Assembly: GCA_022652985.1 (NCBI GenBank)
Contig: JALCRY010000012.1
Location: forward strand, 1-49,631
Length of the DNA stretch: 49,631 nucleotides
Source: Eubacteriaceae bacterium
GTDB lineage: Bacteria; Bacillota; Clostridia; Peptostreptococcales; Anaerovoracaceae
Reading direction: 5' to 3'
Shown: in pieces, positions 42,785-49,631 of the stretch
How the letters are laid out: each line of letters starts with the position of its first letter
Numbering within the stretch: the first letter of the stretch is position 1
Made by a program: the position numbers and the translations under genes
Notes under the pieces: generated by a model
Seen by the model: only the letters and a program-made list of their open reading frames with translations
Databases searched by the model: none
What the model was told of the DNA's origin: nothing

Positions 42785-42842
42785 ACATAATTGATCGGAG
42801 GCACATTTTACAAATGTCCAAATTTTTGTATGCATATCATTT

Positions 42843-44552
42843 TCAGCCAATTATCTGCTTCACCAGTGTTTTATACAGCTGCTTGGGATCGAACGGCTTT
42901 ATCATGTAGGCATTCATCCCGGTATCCTTTGCTTCCCGGATACTCTCTTCAAAAGCATCCGCAGTCAGGGCAATGATCGGCACGGTCCCGGCATCCTCCC
43001 TGGTCAATCCGCGGATCGCCTTTGACGCCTGATATCCGTCCATTACCGGCATGCGAATATCCATTAAGACCGCATCGAAGTAATGCTCGGTGGAAGCGGC
43101 AAATTTCTTTACTGCTTCTTCTCCGTTCACAGCGCATTCGACAATCATATTTTTCTTTTCAAGAATGATAACGGCAATTTCTGTATTCATTTTATTGTCT
43201 TCACAAAGCAGGATCCTTTTTCCGGTCAGAAGCTCTGTATCAGCAGTATCATTATACTCAGGAAGCGCCTCTTCCGGATCCCCTGTCTCAATATCGAGCG
43301 GCAGCTCTACGATAAATTTTGTACCCGCATCAATATTGCTTTCCACAGAGATCCTGCCTTCCATCATGTCCACCATTCTTTTTACAATGGAAAGCCCCAG
43401 TCCGGTTCCTTCTTTTTCTTTTTGCCCCGCGCGGTGCTCCTGCGAGAAAGGTTCATAGATTTCCTTAATAAAATCTTTACCCATGCCGATGCCGCTGTCT
43501 TCGACAATGATGCGGACAGTCATGCCGTCCGCCGGCGGATCGATGGCCTGCAATGTATACCTGACGGTCCCTCCGGCCGGAGTGAATTTTATCGCATTGG
43601 AAAGCAGATTCAATATTATTTTCTGTATTTTGAGATCGTCTCCCCTGATCATGCCCTTCGGCGCGCCGGATACATCCGCAATGAAATTCACCTGGTCATT
43701 ATCCGCGAACTGCCTGATGGAGACCGCGATCGGATCTATGATTTCGCTACAGTCGAATGCAGTAATATCCAGGCTGGTCTTGCCGCTTTCTATACGCGAA
43801 AGTTCCAGCGTGTCGTTGACCAGATTCAGCAGCAGGCTTCCCGCCATTTTTATGTTTTCCAGACTTTTCTGCTTGCTTTCCAGGTTTTCTTCATTCAGGC
43901 CGATTTCGGCAAATCCCAATATTCCATTCAGCGGCGTGCGGAAATCATGGCTCACATTGGAAAGAAATTCTGTCTTGGCGTCATTAGCCTGTTCCAGTTC
44001 CACGATTGCTTTCCTGATCCGGGCCACATCGTCCTGTTCACGCTGAAAAAGCCGCGTAATATCCTTACGCGTCAGAACCATACCTGTTTTGGTTTCGTCA
44101 AGATAAAAGAATGTATCCTGCTTGTACTGGAATCCCTCATCGCTGTACATGCCATATTCCGTGGTGAATTTCCCCGCATGCTGCAGCTGCTGCCTGACAT
44201 AATCCAGATCCATTTCTCTGGTCAGCCGCTCTCGGTCCTCTTCTGCTATATAAATATCTGTGTTCTTGAGTCTTTCGGCGTCATAATCATTATATTCCTG
44301 CGGCACCAGCTCATATGCCTTGCATTTGAATATCTTATACTCCCTGGTCTTCAGATCGATCAGGCAGATGTAATCATAATCCGCTTCAATGATTGCGCTA
44401 ATGATTTTTTCCGGTTGTTCGAATTTATTATCCATGATCATCCCGCACCGAGCGATCAGCTCGATTTTCCTTTCATCTGCACTTGTTAACGATCTTTCTG
44501 CGTTTGTACAGCCCGCAGTTCCGTCTCCCGGCTGCGTGCTGCTTTCTTTCAT
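42843..44552 (-). CDS. Hybrid sensor histidine kinase with one receiver domain
   Basis: This 569-residue protein has a PAS-like sensor part (45-170, EYKIFKCKAYELVPQEY), a HisKA core with His202 (FLSNVSHDFRTPLNG), ATPase boxes NLLSNAIKFT, DSGIGMG and GTGLGLS, and a C-terminal receiver with Asp498 (AVLMDIRMPVMDG) and the Lys in AYMIKPF. No membrane helix was seen. It resembles the C-terminal half of the kinase at 13432-17013, including the HisKA and receiver wording, so both likely arose from a common ancestor. The gene at 44585 lies 32 bases upstream and may be cotranscribed. The signal and partner are unknown. Confidence 0.93.
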   Translation of the reverse strand: MKESSTQPGDGTAGCTNAERSLTSADERKIELIARCGMIMDNKFEQPEKIISAIIEADYDYICLIDLKTREYKIFKCKAYELVPQEYNDYDAERLKNTDIYIAEEDRERLTREMDLDYVRQQLQHAGKFTTEYGMYSDEGFQYKQDTFFYLDETKTGMVLTRKDITRLFQREQDDVARIRKAIVELEQANDAKTEFLSNVSHDFRTPLNGILGFAEIGLNEENLESKQKSLENIKMAGSLLLNLVNDTLELSRIESGKTSLDITAFDCSEIIDPIAVSIRQFADNDQVNFIADVSGAPKGMIRGDDLKIQKIILNLLSNAIKFTPAGGTVRYTLQAIDPPADGMTVRIIVEDSGIGMGKDFIKEIYEPFSQEHRAGQKEKEGTGLGLSIVKRMVDMMEGRISVESNIDAGTKFIVELPLDIETGDPEEALPEYNDTADTELLTGKRILLCEDNKMNTEIAVIILEKKNMIVECAVNGEEAVKKFAASTEHYFDAVLMDIRMPVMDGYQASKAIRGLTREDAGTVPIIALTADAFEESIREAKDTGMNAYMIKPFDPKQLYKTLVKQIIG

Positions 44553-44584
44553 AATAGCACATCCACATTATTTTCAAATAGCAG

Positions 44585-45421
44585 CTATAACAAAAAAATC
44601 TTATCCGGATGACTGGTCCTGACCGCAGTATCGATGCGGACCGCCATATTATTCACGTCATTACAGAAATACTCGAATGCCCCGCGCCCGTCTTCATACA
44701 GCCTGCTGGTCATTTCCCGGATGATCGAGCGGATATGGTCTGCCGTGTCATCAATGCAGTCTGATGTAAATAACGCCTGCAGTTTTTCGTATTCACTTTC
44801 TTTAAATCCCCTATCGCTTAACGGCTTCCCCAGTGCCGCATGCCCGACTGTGTTCAGCAGCATGATATCACATATATTTTCCAGCATTTGTTCGTATCCC
44901 GGATCTGCCCGCCGCAGAACAGACACGACATAATTCCTGTCGAATTTCTGCAGAAAAATCTGTTCTGTTTCTATGGCCCGGAGATATGCATAAATCGCAT
45001 CTATGCCGCTCAGGGCGCGGATGTCGCAAAGCAGCGGATAGTCGAGCGTCAGGATCGTGTCATGCGGACAATACTTTGCATCATACCATTTCATGAATTC
45101 GGGAATACCTTTTATTACTGTATCACCGAGGCATTCCACATTGTACGAATCGAAGTATACCGACAGCGCGTTATATATCTTGCGGGCTTCTTCTGCTTTT
45201 TCGAGGACTCTTTTGTATCCAATAAGATACTGTTCCCTGACAGACATTCTTTTGTCTGCCGGGTAATTCTCCGCCTGCTGCCTGCTTTCATTCAAACAAT
45301 ATATAACGCCCGCCATCAGCATCTGCGCCTTTTCGTATGTGACGGATGTGCTGTCGCAGCCTGCGTATTCCTGCGCCAATTCCGCGACTATAGGGAGCAG
45401 ATCTTCTATTTCATATTCCAT
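44585..45421 (-). CDS. Uncharacterised helical protein, possibly DUF6179-like
   Basis: This 278-residue protein is soluble and mostly helical by composition. The N-terminal phrase LAQEYAGCDSTSVTYEKAQMLMAGVIYCLNE resembles proteins labelled DUF6179 in Clostridia; I am not certain of this. No signal peptide, membrane segment or catalytic motif was recognised. GCAGGAGG lies 8 bases before the ATG at 45421. The start overlaps a frameshifted small upstream frame (45406-45580), and the histidine kinase follows by 32 bases, so the three may form one unit. Real gene: likely. Function: unknown. Confidence 0.7.
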   Translation of the reverse strand: MEYEIEDLLPIVAELAQEYAGCDSTSVTYEKAQMLMAGVIYCLNESRQQAENYPADKRMSVREQYLIGYKRVLEKAEEARKIYNALSVYFDSYNVECLGDTVIKGIPEFMKWYDAKYCPHDTILTLDYPLLCDIRALSGIDAIYAYLRAIETEQIFLQKFDRNYVVSVLRRADPGYEQMLENICDIMLLNTVGHAALGKPLSDRGFKESEYEKLQALFTSDCIDDTADHIRSIIREMTSRLYEDGRGAFEYFCNDVNNMAVRIDTAVRTSHPDKIFLL

Positions 45422-45580
45422 TCTGCGGCCTCCTGCAATGCCTGCAAATACAGTTCCTTATCCCATCTCTGTACAATATCGATCCGGGAAAATTCCCCCT
45501 TGCCTTCAGTACTCTGATAACCTCTGTAACCGCCCCGCCATTAACTGACGGTTCATATTTTCCAGCCAGTTTTTCTCTTC
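45406..45580 (-). pseudogene. Small gene with apparent frameshift upstream of the DUF6179-like gene
   Basis: An ATG at 45580 with an excellent AGGAGGTG site opens MEEKNWLENMNRQLMAG but reaches TGA at 45503-45505 after 25 codons. Around the GGGG at 45530-45533 the frame one base further on takes over and stays open (YRGYQSTEGKGEFSRIDIV, then QRWDKELYLQALQEAAEW) until TAG at 45406, inside the next gene's start. Joining the two frames by removing one base gives about 58 plausible residues and the tight overlap expected within an operon. This may be a real frameshift, programmed slippage or a sequencing error. Confidence 0.45.
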
Positions 45581-45664
45581 CATGCGCACACCTCCTGTGA
45601 GGAACGTAGTATATACCTCTTTCCGAAGCTTTACCATTCTTGAAATTTTGCCGTTTTTGTGGTA

Positions 45665-45703
45665 ATATAAAAGCACAGGGAAGAGAAAAATATCTCTTCC
45701 CTG
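45665..45703 (-). terminator. Intrinsic terminator of the AAA ATPase gene
   Basis: CAGGGAAGAGA (45676-45686) and TCTCTTCCCTG (45693-45703) are perfect 11-base arms around a 6-base loop. On the minus strand TGCTTTTATATT follows. It lies a few bases after the ATPase stop codon. Confidence 0.88.
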
Positions 45704-45706
45704 CAT

Positions 45707-46423
45707 TTATTTCTCCAGCAAATACCGGATCATCTGCTCTGGGTTGTCAATAAACTGCTTGGTGATTTTGTAATGATCGGTATCTTTGTACGATACCTTT
45801 TGGATCCCGTCTGCAGACAGCTGCAGGATTTCCGCGTTCGGATACGCCATCAGGATAGGCGAATGGGTGGCTACCAGCAGCTGCGAGTTTTTATTCACCA
45901 GTTCATCGACCACAACGATCAGCGATAACAACCTCTGCGGCGATAATGCAGCTTCAGGCTCGTCCAGTATGTACAGTCCATTTCCTTCGAACCGATTGGT
46001 AACGAGTGATAGAAATGATTCTCCGTATGACTGTCTGTGGAAGGATCTGCCGCCATATCGGAGTAATGTGCTGTTTTCATCCAGATAGCTCGATGTATTG
46101 TAGAAGCTTTCAGCGCGCAGGAAAAAGCCGTCTCCGGGACGTACCGATTTGATGGTCGTCAGATACCGGTACAATTCCGAATGTGAGTCTTCGGTGGAAA
46201 AGAAAAAGTCTCTCGAGCCGCCTTCCGGATTGAAGCCCATTTCAACCGCGATCGCCTCAAGCAGCGTAGACTTGCCGGTCCCGTTTTCACCTACAAAAAA
46301 AGTGACAGGCATATCAAAATCCAGCTGCTCTACAGAATGAAGATATTTCACGACAGGCAGATCAGAAAGATATGAGGAAGACTCCGGCATATTATTTAGT
46401 TTTACACCCAGCAGATAATTCAT
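45707..46423 (-). CDS. AAA-family ATPase with ABC-type motifs
   Basis: The start chosen is the ATG at 46423 (MNYLLGVKLNNM), 9 bases after AGGGAG, giving 238 residues. Motifs in order: Walker A GENGTGKST (45-53), the signature-like SYGESF, Walker B GLYILDEPEAALSP and a switch His in VATHSP. The layout fits the small single-domain AAA_21/23-type ATPases related to SMC/RecF and to excision or toxin-associated ATPases. It has no membrane part or partner nuclease nearby, so its role is unknown. It is followed by a strong terminator, and the small membrane protein gene lies 60 bases upstream. Confidence 0.9.
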   Translation of the reverse strand: MNYLLGVKLNNMPESSSYLSDLPVVKYLHSVEQLDFDMPVTFFVGENGTGKSTLLEAIAVEMGFNPEGGSRDFFFSTEDSHSELYRYLTTIKSVRPGDGFFLRAESFYNTSSYLDENSTLLRYGGRSFHRQSYGESFLSLVTNRFEGNGLYILDEPEAALSPQRLLSLIVVVDELVNKNSQLLVATHSPILMAYPNAEILQLSADGIQKVSYKDTDHYKITKQFIDNPEQMIRYLLEK

Positions 46424-46483
46424 CCCGAATTCTCCCTGCACAACGATAAACGGATGGTTATGTGCATGCGTATGTTTTTCCGT

Positions 46484-46792
46484 TTACATATTCGGGGCCG
46501 TAATACCGATCCAGCTGACACTGTAAATACCGATAAACACAAGCAGCACCGCAAATATTATTGCCAGCGGTTTGCTGAAATGTTCGTTTCGTTTCACAGC
46601 AGTTACCGGCAGCAGGCAGGTTGTAATAATCATCAGACCCCAGGACATGAATTCTATCCAGGCCGGCAGATCCACCGTCGGATTTTCGTCTTTGAACACT
46701 CCGAAGTAATACATATTGGCTATCAGCAATGCGGCCATAATAATGTTGATGATAAGAATCACACGTGAAAAAACACAGCTTTTATTATTCAT
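46484..46792 (-). CDS. Small membrane protein of unknown function
   Basis: This 102-residue protein has three hydrophobic helices: about 10-30 (VILIINIIMAALLIANMYYF), 46-65 (IEFMSWGLMIITTCLLPVTAV) and 74-96 (LAIIFAVLLVFIGIYSVSWI). No family was recognised. AAGGAG lies about 11 bases before the ATG. It precedes the AAA ATPase gene on the same strand. Confidence 0.65.
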   Translation of the reverse strand: MNNKSCVFSRVILIINIIMAALLIANMYYFGVFKDENPTVDLPAWIEFMSWGLMIITTCLLPVTAVKRNEHFSKPLAIIFAVLLVFIGIYSVSWIGITAPNM

Positions 46793-46954
46793 TTAACCGG
46801 GATCTCCTTCCTGAATGATATATGTCTGATATCATCATATCACATTTGACCTGCTCTTTCTGCTTTGAGTTTAATAATCTGTGTCTCAGACTTAATCTTA
46901 CAAATCTCATTTTAAGTAAATCGCAATTGCATTATCTTCTTCCCTGTCTGCGAT

Positions 46955-48214
46955 CTAGAATTCCAGCGATTCCCGATTCAGCAGAAAATCATAAATGTTC
47001 AGCACCAGGATCCCGTCATCGTTATAAAAAGGTTTGGGCGTATTGGACGTAATAATGATTTTTTTAAATGAATCGTGAATTTTTAAAAACGGTCTTATCT
47101 CCTGCGCAGCTTTCTCTTCTGTTTCAAGCAAATATGCCGACTGGATATAATATCTTTTCGAACCTTTATTACAAATGAAATCCACTTCTATCTGCTTCTT
47201 TTCAAGTTTCCCGTCAATTCCTTTTTCTAATGTGGTCAGATTTCCGACATCCACGCTGTAGCCGCGCATCCTGAGTTCATTGTAAATAACATTTTCCATG
47301 GATCTGGTGACTTCCATCTGCCGAAAATTTATTCTTGCATTTCTCAGTCCCATGTCCATGAAGTAATATTTCAACGGTGTCCCGATATATGACCTGCCCT
47401 TTATATCGTAACGTTTTGCTTCCTCGATCAAAAAAGAATCTTCAAGGTATTCTATGTATTTAGTAATGGTGGTTGAAGTGATCTTTGAATTGCTGACGCT
47501 TTTAAATGTCTTCTGCAGTTTATGAGGATTTGTCAGCGATCCGATTGCAGACGACAAAAAATCGAGCAGCGCCCCCATCTCAGCCGAATTTCTTATTTTA
47601 TAACGCTTCTCAATATCAGTGATATAAGTTTCTCTAAACAAATTATCCAGAAGAGCCATCTTCTGTTCATCAGTATCAGCCAGGACTACCAGCGGTATCC
47701 CTCCATAGGTAATATATTCATTCCATCCGTCAAAATTGTTTCCTTTATAAACAGACATAAATTCTGAGAAACTCAGCGGGTACATGTGTATTTCATCACC
47801 TCTGCCCCCGAATTCTGTTGCAATGTCTTTTGACAAAAACTTTGCATTGCTTCCGGTCACATACACATCACATTCCTTTTTATCAGCAAGTCCATTCAGA
47901 ACACTGACAAATTCATCCATTAACTGCACTTCGTCTAAAAGGAAATAGTATTGCCGGTCATCTTTTATTTTACTTTTTGCCCAGGGGTAAAATACTTCCG
48001 GATCACAAAAATCAATATTATCGTACAAGTCGAAAGACATCTCAATGATATGATCTTCTTCAACTCCATCTTCAAGCAAATATTCCCTGAAAAGATTCCG
48101 CAGCAGAAATGATTTCCCGCATCTCCTGATACCGGTAATAATTTTTATTAGGCCATTATGTCTGCGCGATATAAGCTGCTCTAAATAGTAATCTCTCTTT
48201 ATAACTATTTCCAT
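46955..48214 (-). CDS. DUF4143-containing AAA ATPase
   Basis: The start chosen is the ATG at 48214 (MEIVIKRDYYLEQL), after GGGTGG; a GTG at 48223 is in frame. The protein is 419 residues. Motifs: Walker A GIRRCGKS (28-35), Walker B YYFLLDEVQLMDEF, sensor YVTGSNAKFLS, and SFSEFM followed by the C-terminal DUF4143 nuclease-like part (IEVDFICNKG). These ATPases are widespread, often in many copies, and their role is unresolved. Unusually, its promoter is framed by two long palindromes (48226-48265, 48299-48342), which suggests self-regulation or past mobility. Confidence 0.93.
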   Translation of the reverse strand: MEIVIKRDYYLEQLISRRHNGLIKIITGIRRCGKSFLLRNLFREYLLEDGVEEDHIIEMSFDLYDNIDFCDPEVFYPWAKSKIKDDRQYYFLLDEVQLMDEFVSVLNGLADKKECDVYVTGSNAKFLSKDIATEFGGRGDEIHMYPLSFSEFMSVYKGNNFDGWNEYITYGGIPLVVLADTDEQKMALLDNLFRETYITDIEKRYKIRNSAEMGALLDFLSSAIGSLTNPHKLQKTFKSVSNSKITSTTITKYIEYLEDSFLIEEAKRYDIKGRSYIGTPLKYYFMDMGLRNARINFRQMEVTRSMENVIYNELRMRGYSVDVGNLTTLEKGIDGKLEKKQIEVDFICNKGSKRYYIQSAYLLETEEKAAQEIRPFLKIHDSFKKIIITSNTPKPFYNDDGILVLNIYDFLLNRESLEF

Positions 48215-48225
48215 ACGATCCACCC

Positions 48226-48265
48226 GCTAAAAGAAATTTTGGTAAATTTTTGCCTTTATTTCTTA
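48226..48265. repeat. Degenerate palindrome at the DUF4143 gene start
   Basis: The left arm GCTAAAAGAAATTTTGGTAA differs from the arm of the perfect palindrome at 48299 by one base. The right side (TTTGCCTTTATTTCTT) is a worn version of the other arm. It lies between the -10 and the ribosome site of the DUF4143 gene. Confidence 0.75.
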
Positions 48266-48266
48266 T

Positions 48267-48294
48267 ATAATACCATGCGTTCGCAAATATTCAA
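48267..48294 (-). promoter_or_regulatory. Promoter of the DUF4143 gene
   Basis: On the minus strand TTGAAT (48289-48294), 16 bases and TATTAT (48267-48272). It lies exactly between the two palindromes. Confidence 0.6.
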
Positions 48295-48298
48295 GACT

Positions 48299-48342
48299 GC
48301 TAAAAGAAATTTCGGTAAATTTTTACCGAAATTTCTTTTAGC
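48299..48342. repeat. 44-bp near-gapless perfect palindrome upstream of the DUF4143 gene
   Basis: Two perfectly complementary 21-base arms (GCTAAAAGAAATTTCGGTAA plus one A) are separated by TT. It begins 5 bases upstream of the -35 of the DUF4143 promoter and 20 bases after the stop of the DUF2130 gene. It could also fold as a terminator hairpin for the latter, although it has no clean T-run. Confidence 0.85.
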
Positions 48343-48361
48343 ATTGTGCTCTTCTCACATG

Positions 48362-49570
48362 TTATTTATCCGCATTTAATTCCTCAAATTTTGTCGCCAT
48401 CGTCGGATTGTTGGCTGTCAGCTTTTTGACTGTCAGCCCATCTGCCTTGTCATTAGCCAGTCTGAGATTATTTTCAGTCGACAGCAGTGCTTCTTTCACC
48501 TTGTTCAGATGATCTATGGTCTTGTCGATTTCACCGATCGCTTTGCCGAATTTTTCACTGGCCAGACGATAATTACGCCCGAATTTTTCCTTGAAATCGA
48601 GAAGATCATTTTCGAAATTGGAAATGTCGATATTCTGATTTTTGACCAGTGCCAGTTCTTTCTGATATTCCAGCGAATTCATCGCCGCGTTTCTCAGCAG
48701 CGTTATCATCGGCACAAAGAACTGCGGCCGGATAACATACATCTTAGGATACCTGTAAGACACGTCCACTATCCCGTTGTTATACAATTCATTGTCGGCT
48801 TCAAGCAAAGAGACCAGCACTGCATATTCGCAGTTCTTTTCCTTCCTGTCCTTATCCAGTTCCTTCAGGAAATCCTCGTTCTTATGCTTGGTTGCAGTCT
48901 CGTCCATTTCATTCTTCATATCAAACATTATTGAAATGTACTCCAGACCGTTTTCGTCATAATCGCGATATATATAGTCTCCTTTGCTGCCCGTCCTGGC
49001 ATCATTGTCTTTTTCGAAATATGCCGCCTGGAATCCGGTCGAGCGCAGTTTGTTAAATTCATTTTCACAATGCTGCTCCAGAGTCTCACCGATCATCTTC
49101 GTGGACATTTTCGCTTTCAGGTCTTTATAGTACGACAATAATTCTTCTTTATCCTTAAGCTCGGATTCATATTTATCTTTCAGGTTCTGCTCCTTGGTCT
49201 GGGCTTCTCTCTTTTCGGATTCTATGTCTTTCTGCAATGTCAATATCGTCTTTTCTTTTTCAGTAATATCATTCTGCATTGCGCTGGTCGCCTGGATGAT
49301 CGCCAGCTGCTTATCGGTTTCGAACTTTTCCAGTCTGGCTTTTATTTCGCTGAACTCCTTTTCGCGTTCAGTCAAAATAGCAGCCTGTTCATTCGCGCAC
49401 TTTTCTTTAACAAGCTCTATGGCATTACTTTTCTCATTTTCAAAAGCCGTTTTCTGATTAAGCAGCTCCTGATTAAATTCTTTATCCCGCACCTGTTTAA
49501 CAATGGCGGCATAACCGGAATCGTCAACCTTAAAAACTTCACCACATTTTGGACATTTAATTTCCTGCAT
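48362..49570 (-). CDS. DUF2130 coiled-coil protein
   Basis: The start chosen is the ATG at 49570 ([13 protein letters not shown]), about 10 bases after GGAAGG, giving 402 residues. An N-terminal Cys6/Cys9 pair (CPKCG) suggests half of a zinc site. Residues 20-160 are a long charged coiled coil rich in Lys, Glu and Gln. The C-terminal DUF2130 part contains [54 protein letters not shown] and [14 protein letters not shown]2130 proteins are distantly related to nuclease-like folds and also occur in defence and mobile regions, but no role is proven. Its promoter would lie beyond the right edge or in the last 60 bases. Confidence 0.92.
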   Translation of the reverse strand: MQEIKCPKCGEVFKVDDSGYAAIVKQVRDKEFNQELLNQKTAFENEKSNAIELVKEKCANEQAAILTEREKEFSEIKARLEKFETDKQLAIIQATSAMQNDITEKEKTILTLQKDIESEKREAQTKEQNLKDKYESELKDKEELLSYYKDLKAKMSTKMIGETLEQHCENEFNKLRSTGFQAAYFEKDNDARTGSKGDYIYRDYDENGLEYISIMFDMKNEMDETATKHKNEDFLKELDKDRKEKNCEYAVLVSLLEADNELYNNGIVDVSYRYPKMYVIRPQFFVPMITLLRNAAMNSLEYQKELALVKNQNIDISNFENDLLDFKEKFGRNYRLASEKFGKAIGEIDKTIDHLNKVKEALLSTENNLRLANDKADGLTVKKLTANNPTMATKFEELNADK

Positions 49571-49631
49571 ATTCAAATACCTTCCTTGTTTATTATTATA
49601 GTACAACGGGCTTATTTCTTTAACGGATTTC

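Noticed and set aside
43083-44489. 468-codon plus-strand open frame
   Set aside because: It lies antisense to a clear histidine kinase, has no ribosome site and no recognisable domain.

Overview
The window reads as a chromosome segment of an anaerobic, amino-acid- and organic-acid-fermenting Gram-positive bacterium of the Clostridia (Eubacteriales; an Anaerovoracaceae-like lineage is possible but unproven). Reasons: strong AGGAGG ribosome sites, a sortase-type wall-anchored surface protein, a 2-oxoacid:ferredoxin oxidoreductase with its own ferredoxin, a citrate-lyase-type operon and a class III CoA-transferase. No rRNA, tRNA, CRISPR array, transposase or phage gene was seen.

Region by region. 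(1) 1-9,000 is GC-richer and holds a truncated multi-PAS sensor, a polytopic membrane protein with an in-frame stop near its 3' end, an Nramp metal transporter, a divergent HXXEE membrane protein/TetR pair, a GyrI-like protein, two GNAT acetyltransferases, and a MerR regulator fused to two membrane helices and a zinc ribbon, with a typical 19-bp-spacer MerR promoter. (2) 9,000-17,340 holds 86-bp tandem repeats, a 1,167-residue pilin/adhesin-like wall protein preceded by a cyclic-di-GMP-I riboswitch and intrinsic terminator, and a hybrid histidine kinase with two receiver domains. (3) 17,350-27,500 is an AT-richer catabolic island: a minus-strand operon of ferredoxin, oxidoreductase alpha, beta and gamma, NhaC-type antiporter, aminotransferase, APC permease and CoA-transferase. 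It diverges from a D-2-hydroxyacid-dehydrogenase homologue followed by an IclR regulator. Both divergent promoters carry the same operator-like palindrome just downstream of the -10. The gene set fits uptake, transamination and oxidative (and perhaps reductive) fermentation of an amino acid.

(4) 27,550-29,880 is GC-rich again: glutamate 5-kinase, a ProX-type tRNA-editing protein and a divergent LysR. (5) 29,900-42,800 is a second AT-rich island: LysR, iron alcohol dehydrogenase, citD-citE-citF, a two-subunit Fe-S fumarase/tartrate-dehydratase-like hydratase, citC, a citX-citG fusion, then an aldehyde dehydrogenase and an MFS carrier on their own promoter. The hydratase inside a citrate-lyase operon allows either citrate fermentation or mesaconate/citramalate cleavage. 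(6) 42,800-49,631 holds a second hybrid histidine kinase, an uncharacterised gene preceded by an apparently frameshifted small gene, an AAA ATPase, a small membrane protein, a DUF4143 ATPase whose promoter lies between two long palindromes, and a DUF2130 coiled-coil protein.

The most distinctive systems are the riboswitch-controlled adhesin, the twin-operator amino-acid island with an oxidoreductase homologue lacking classical catalytic residues, and the palindrome-flanked DUF4143 promoter.
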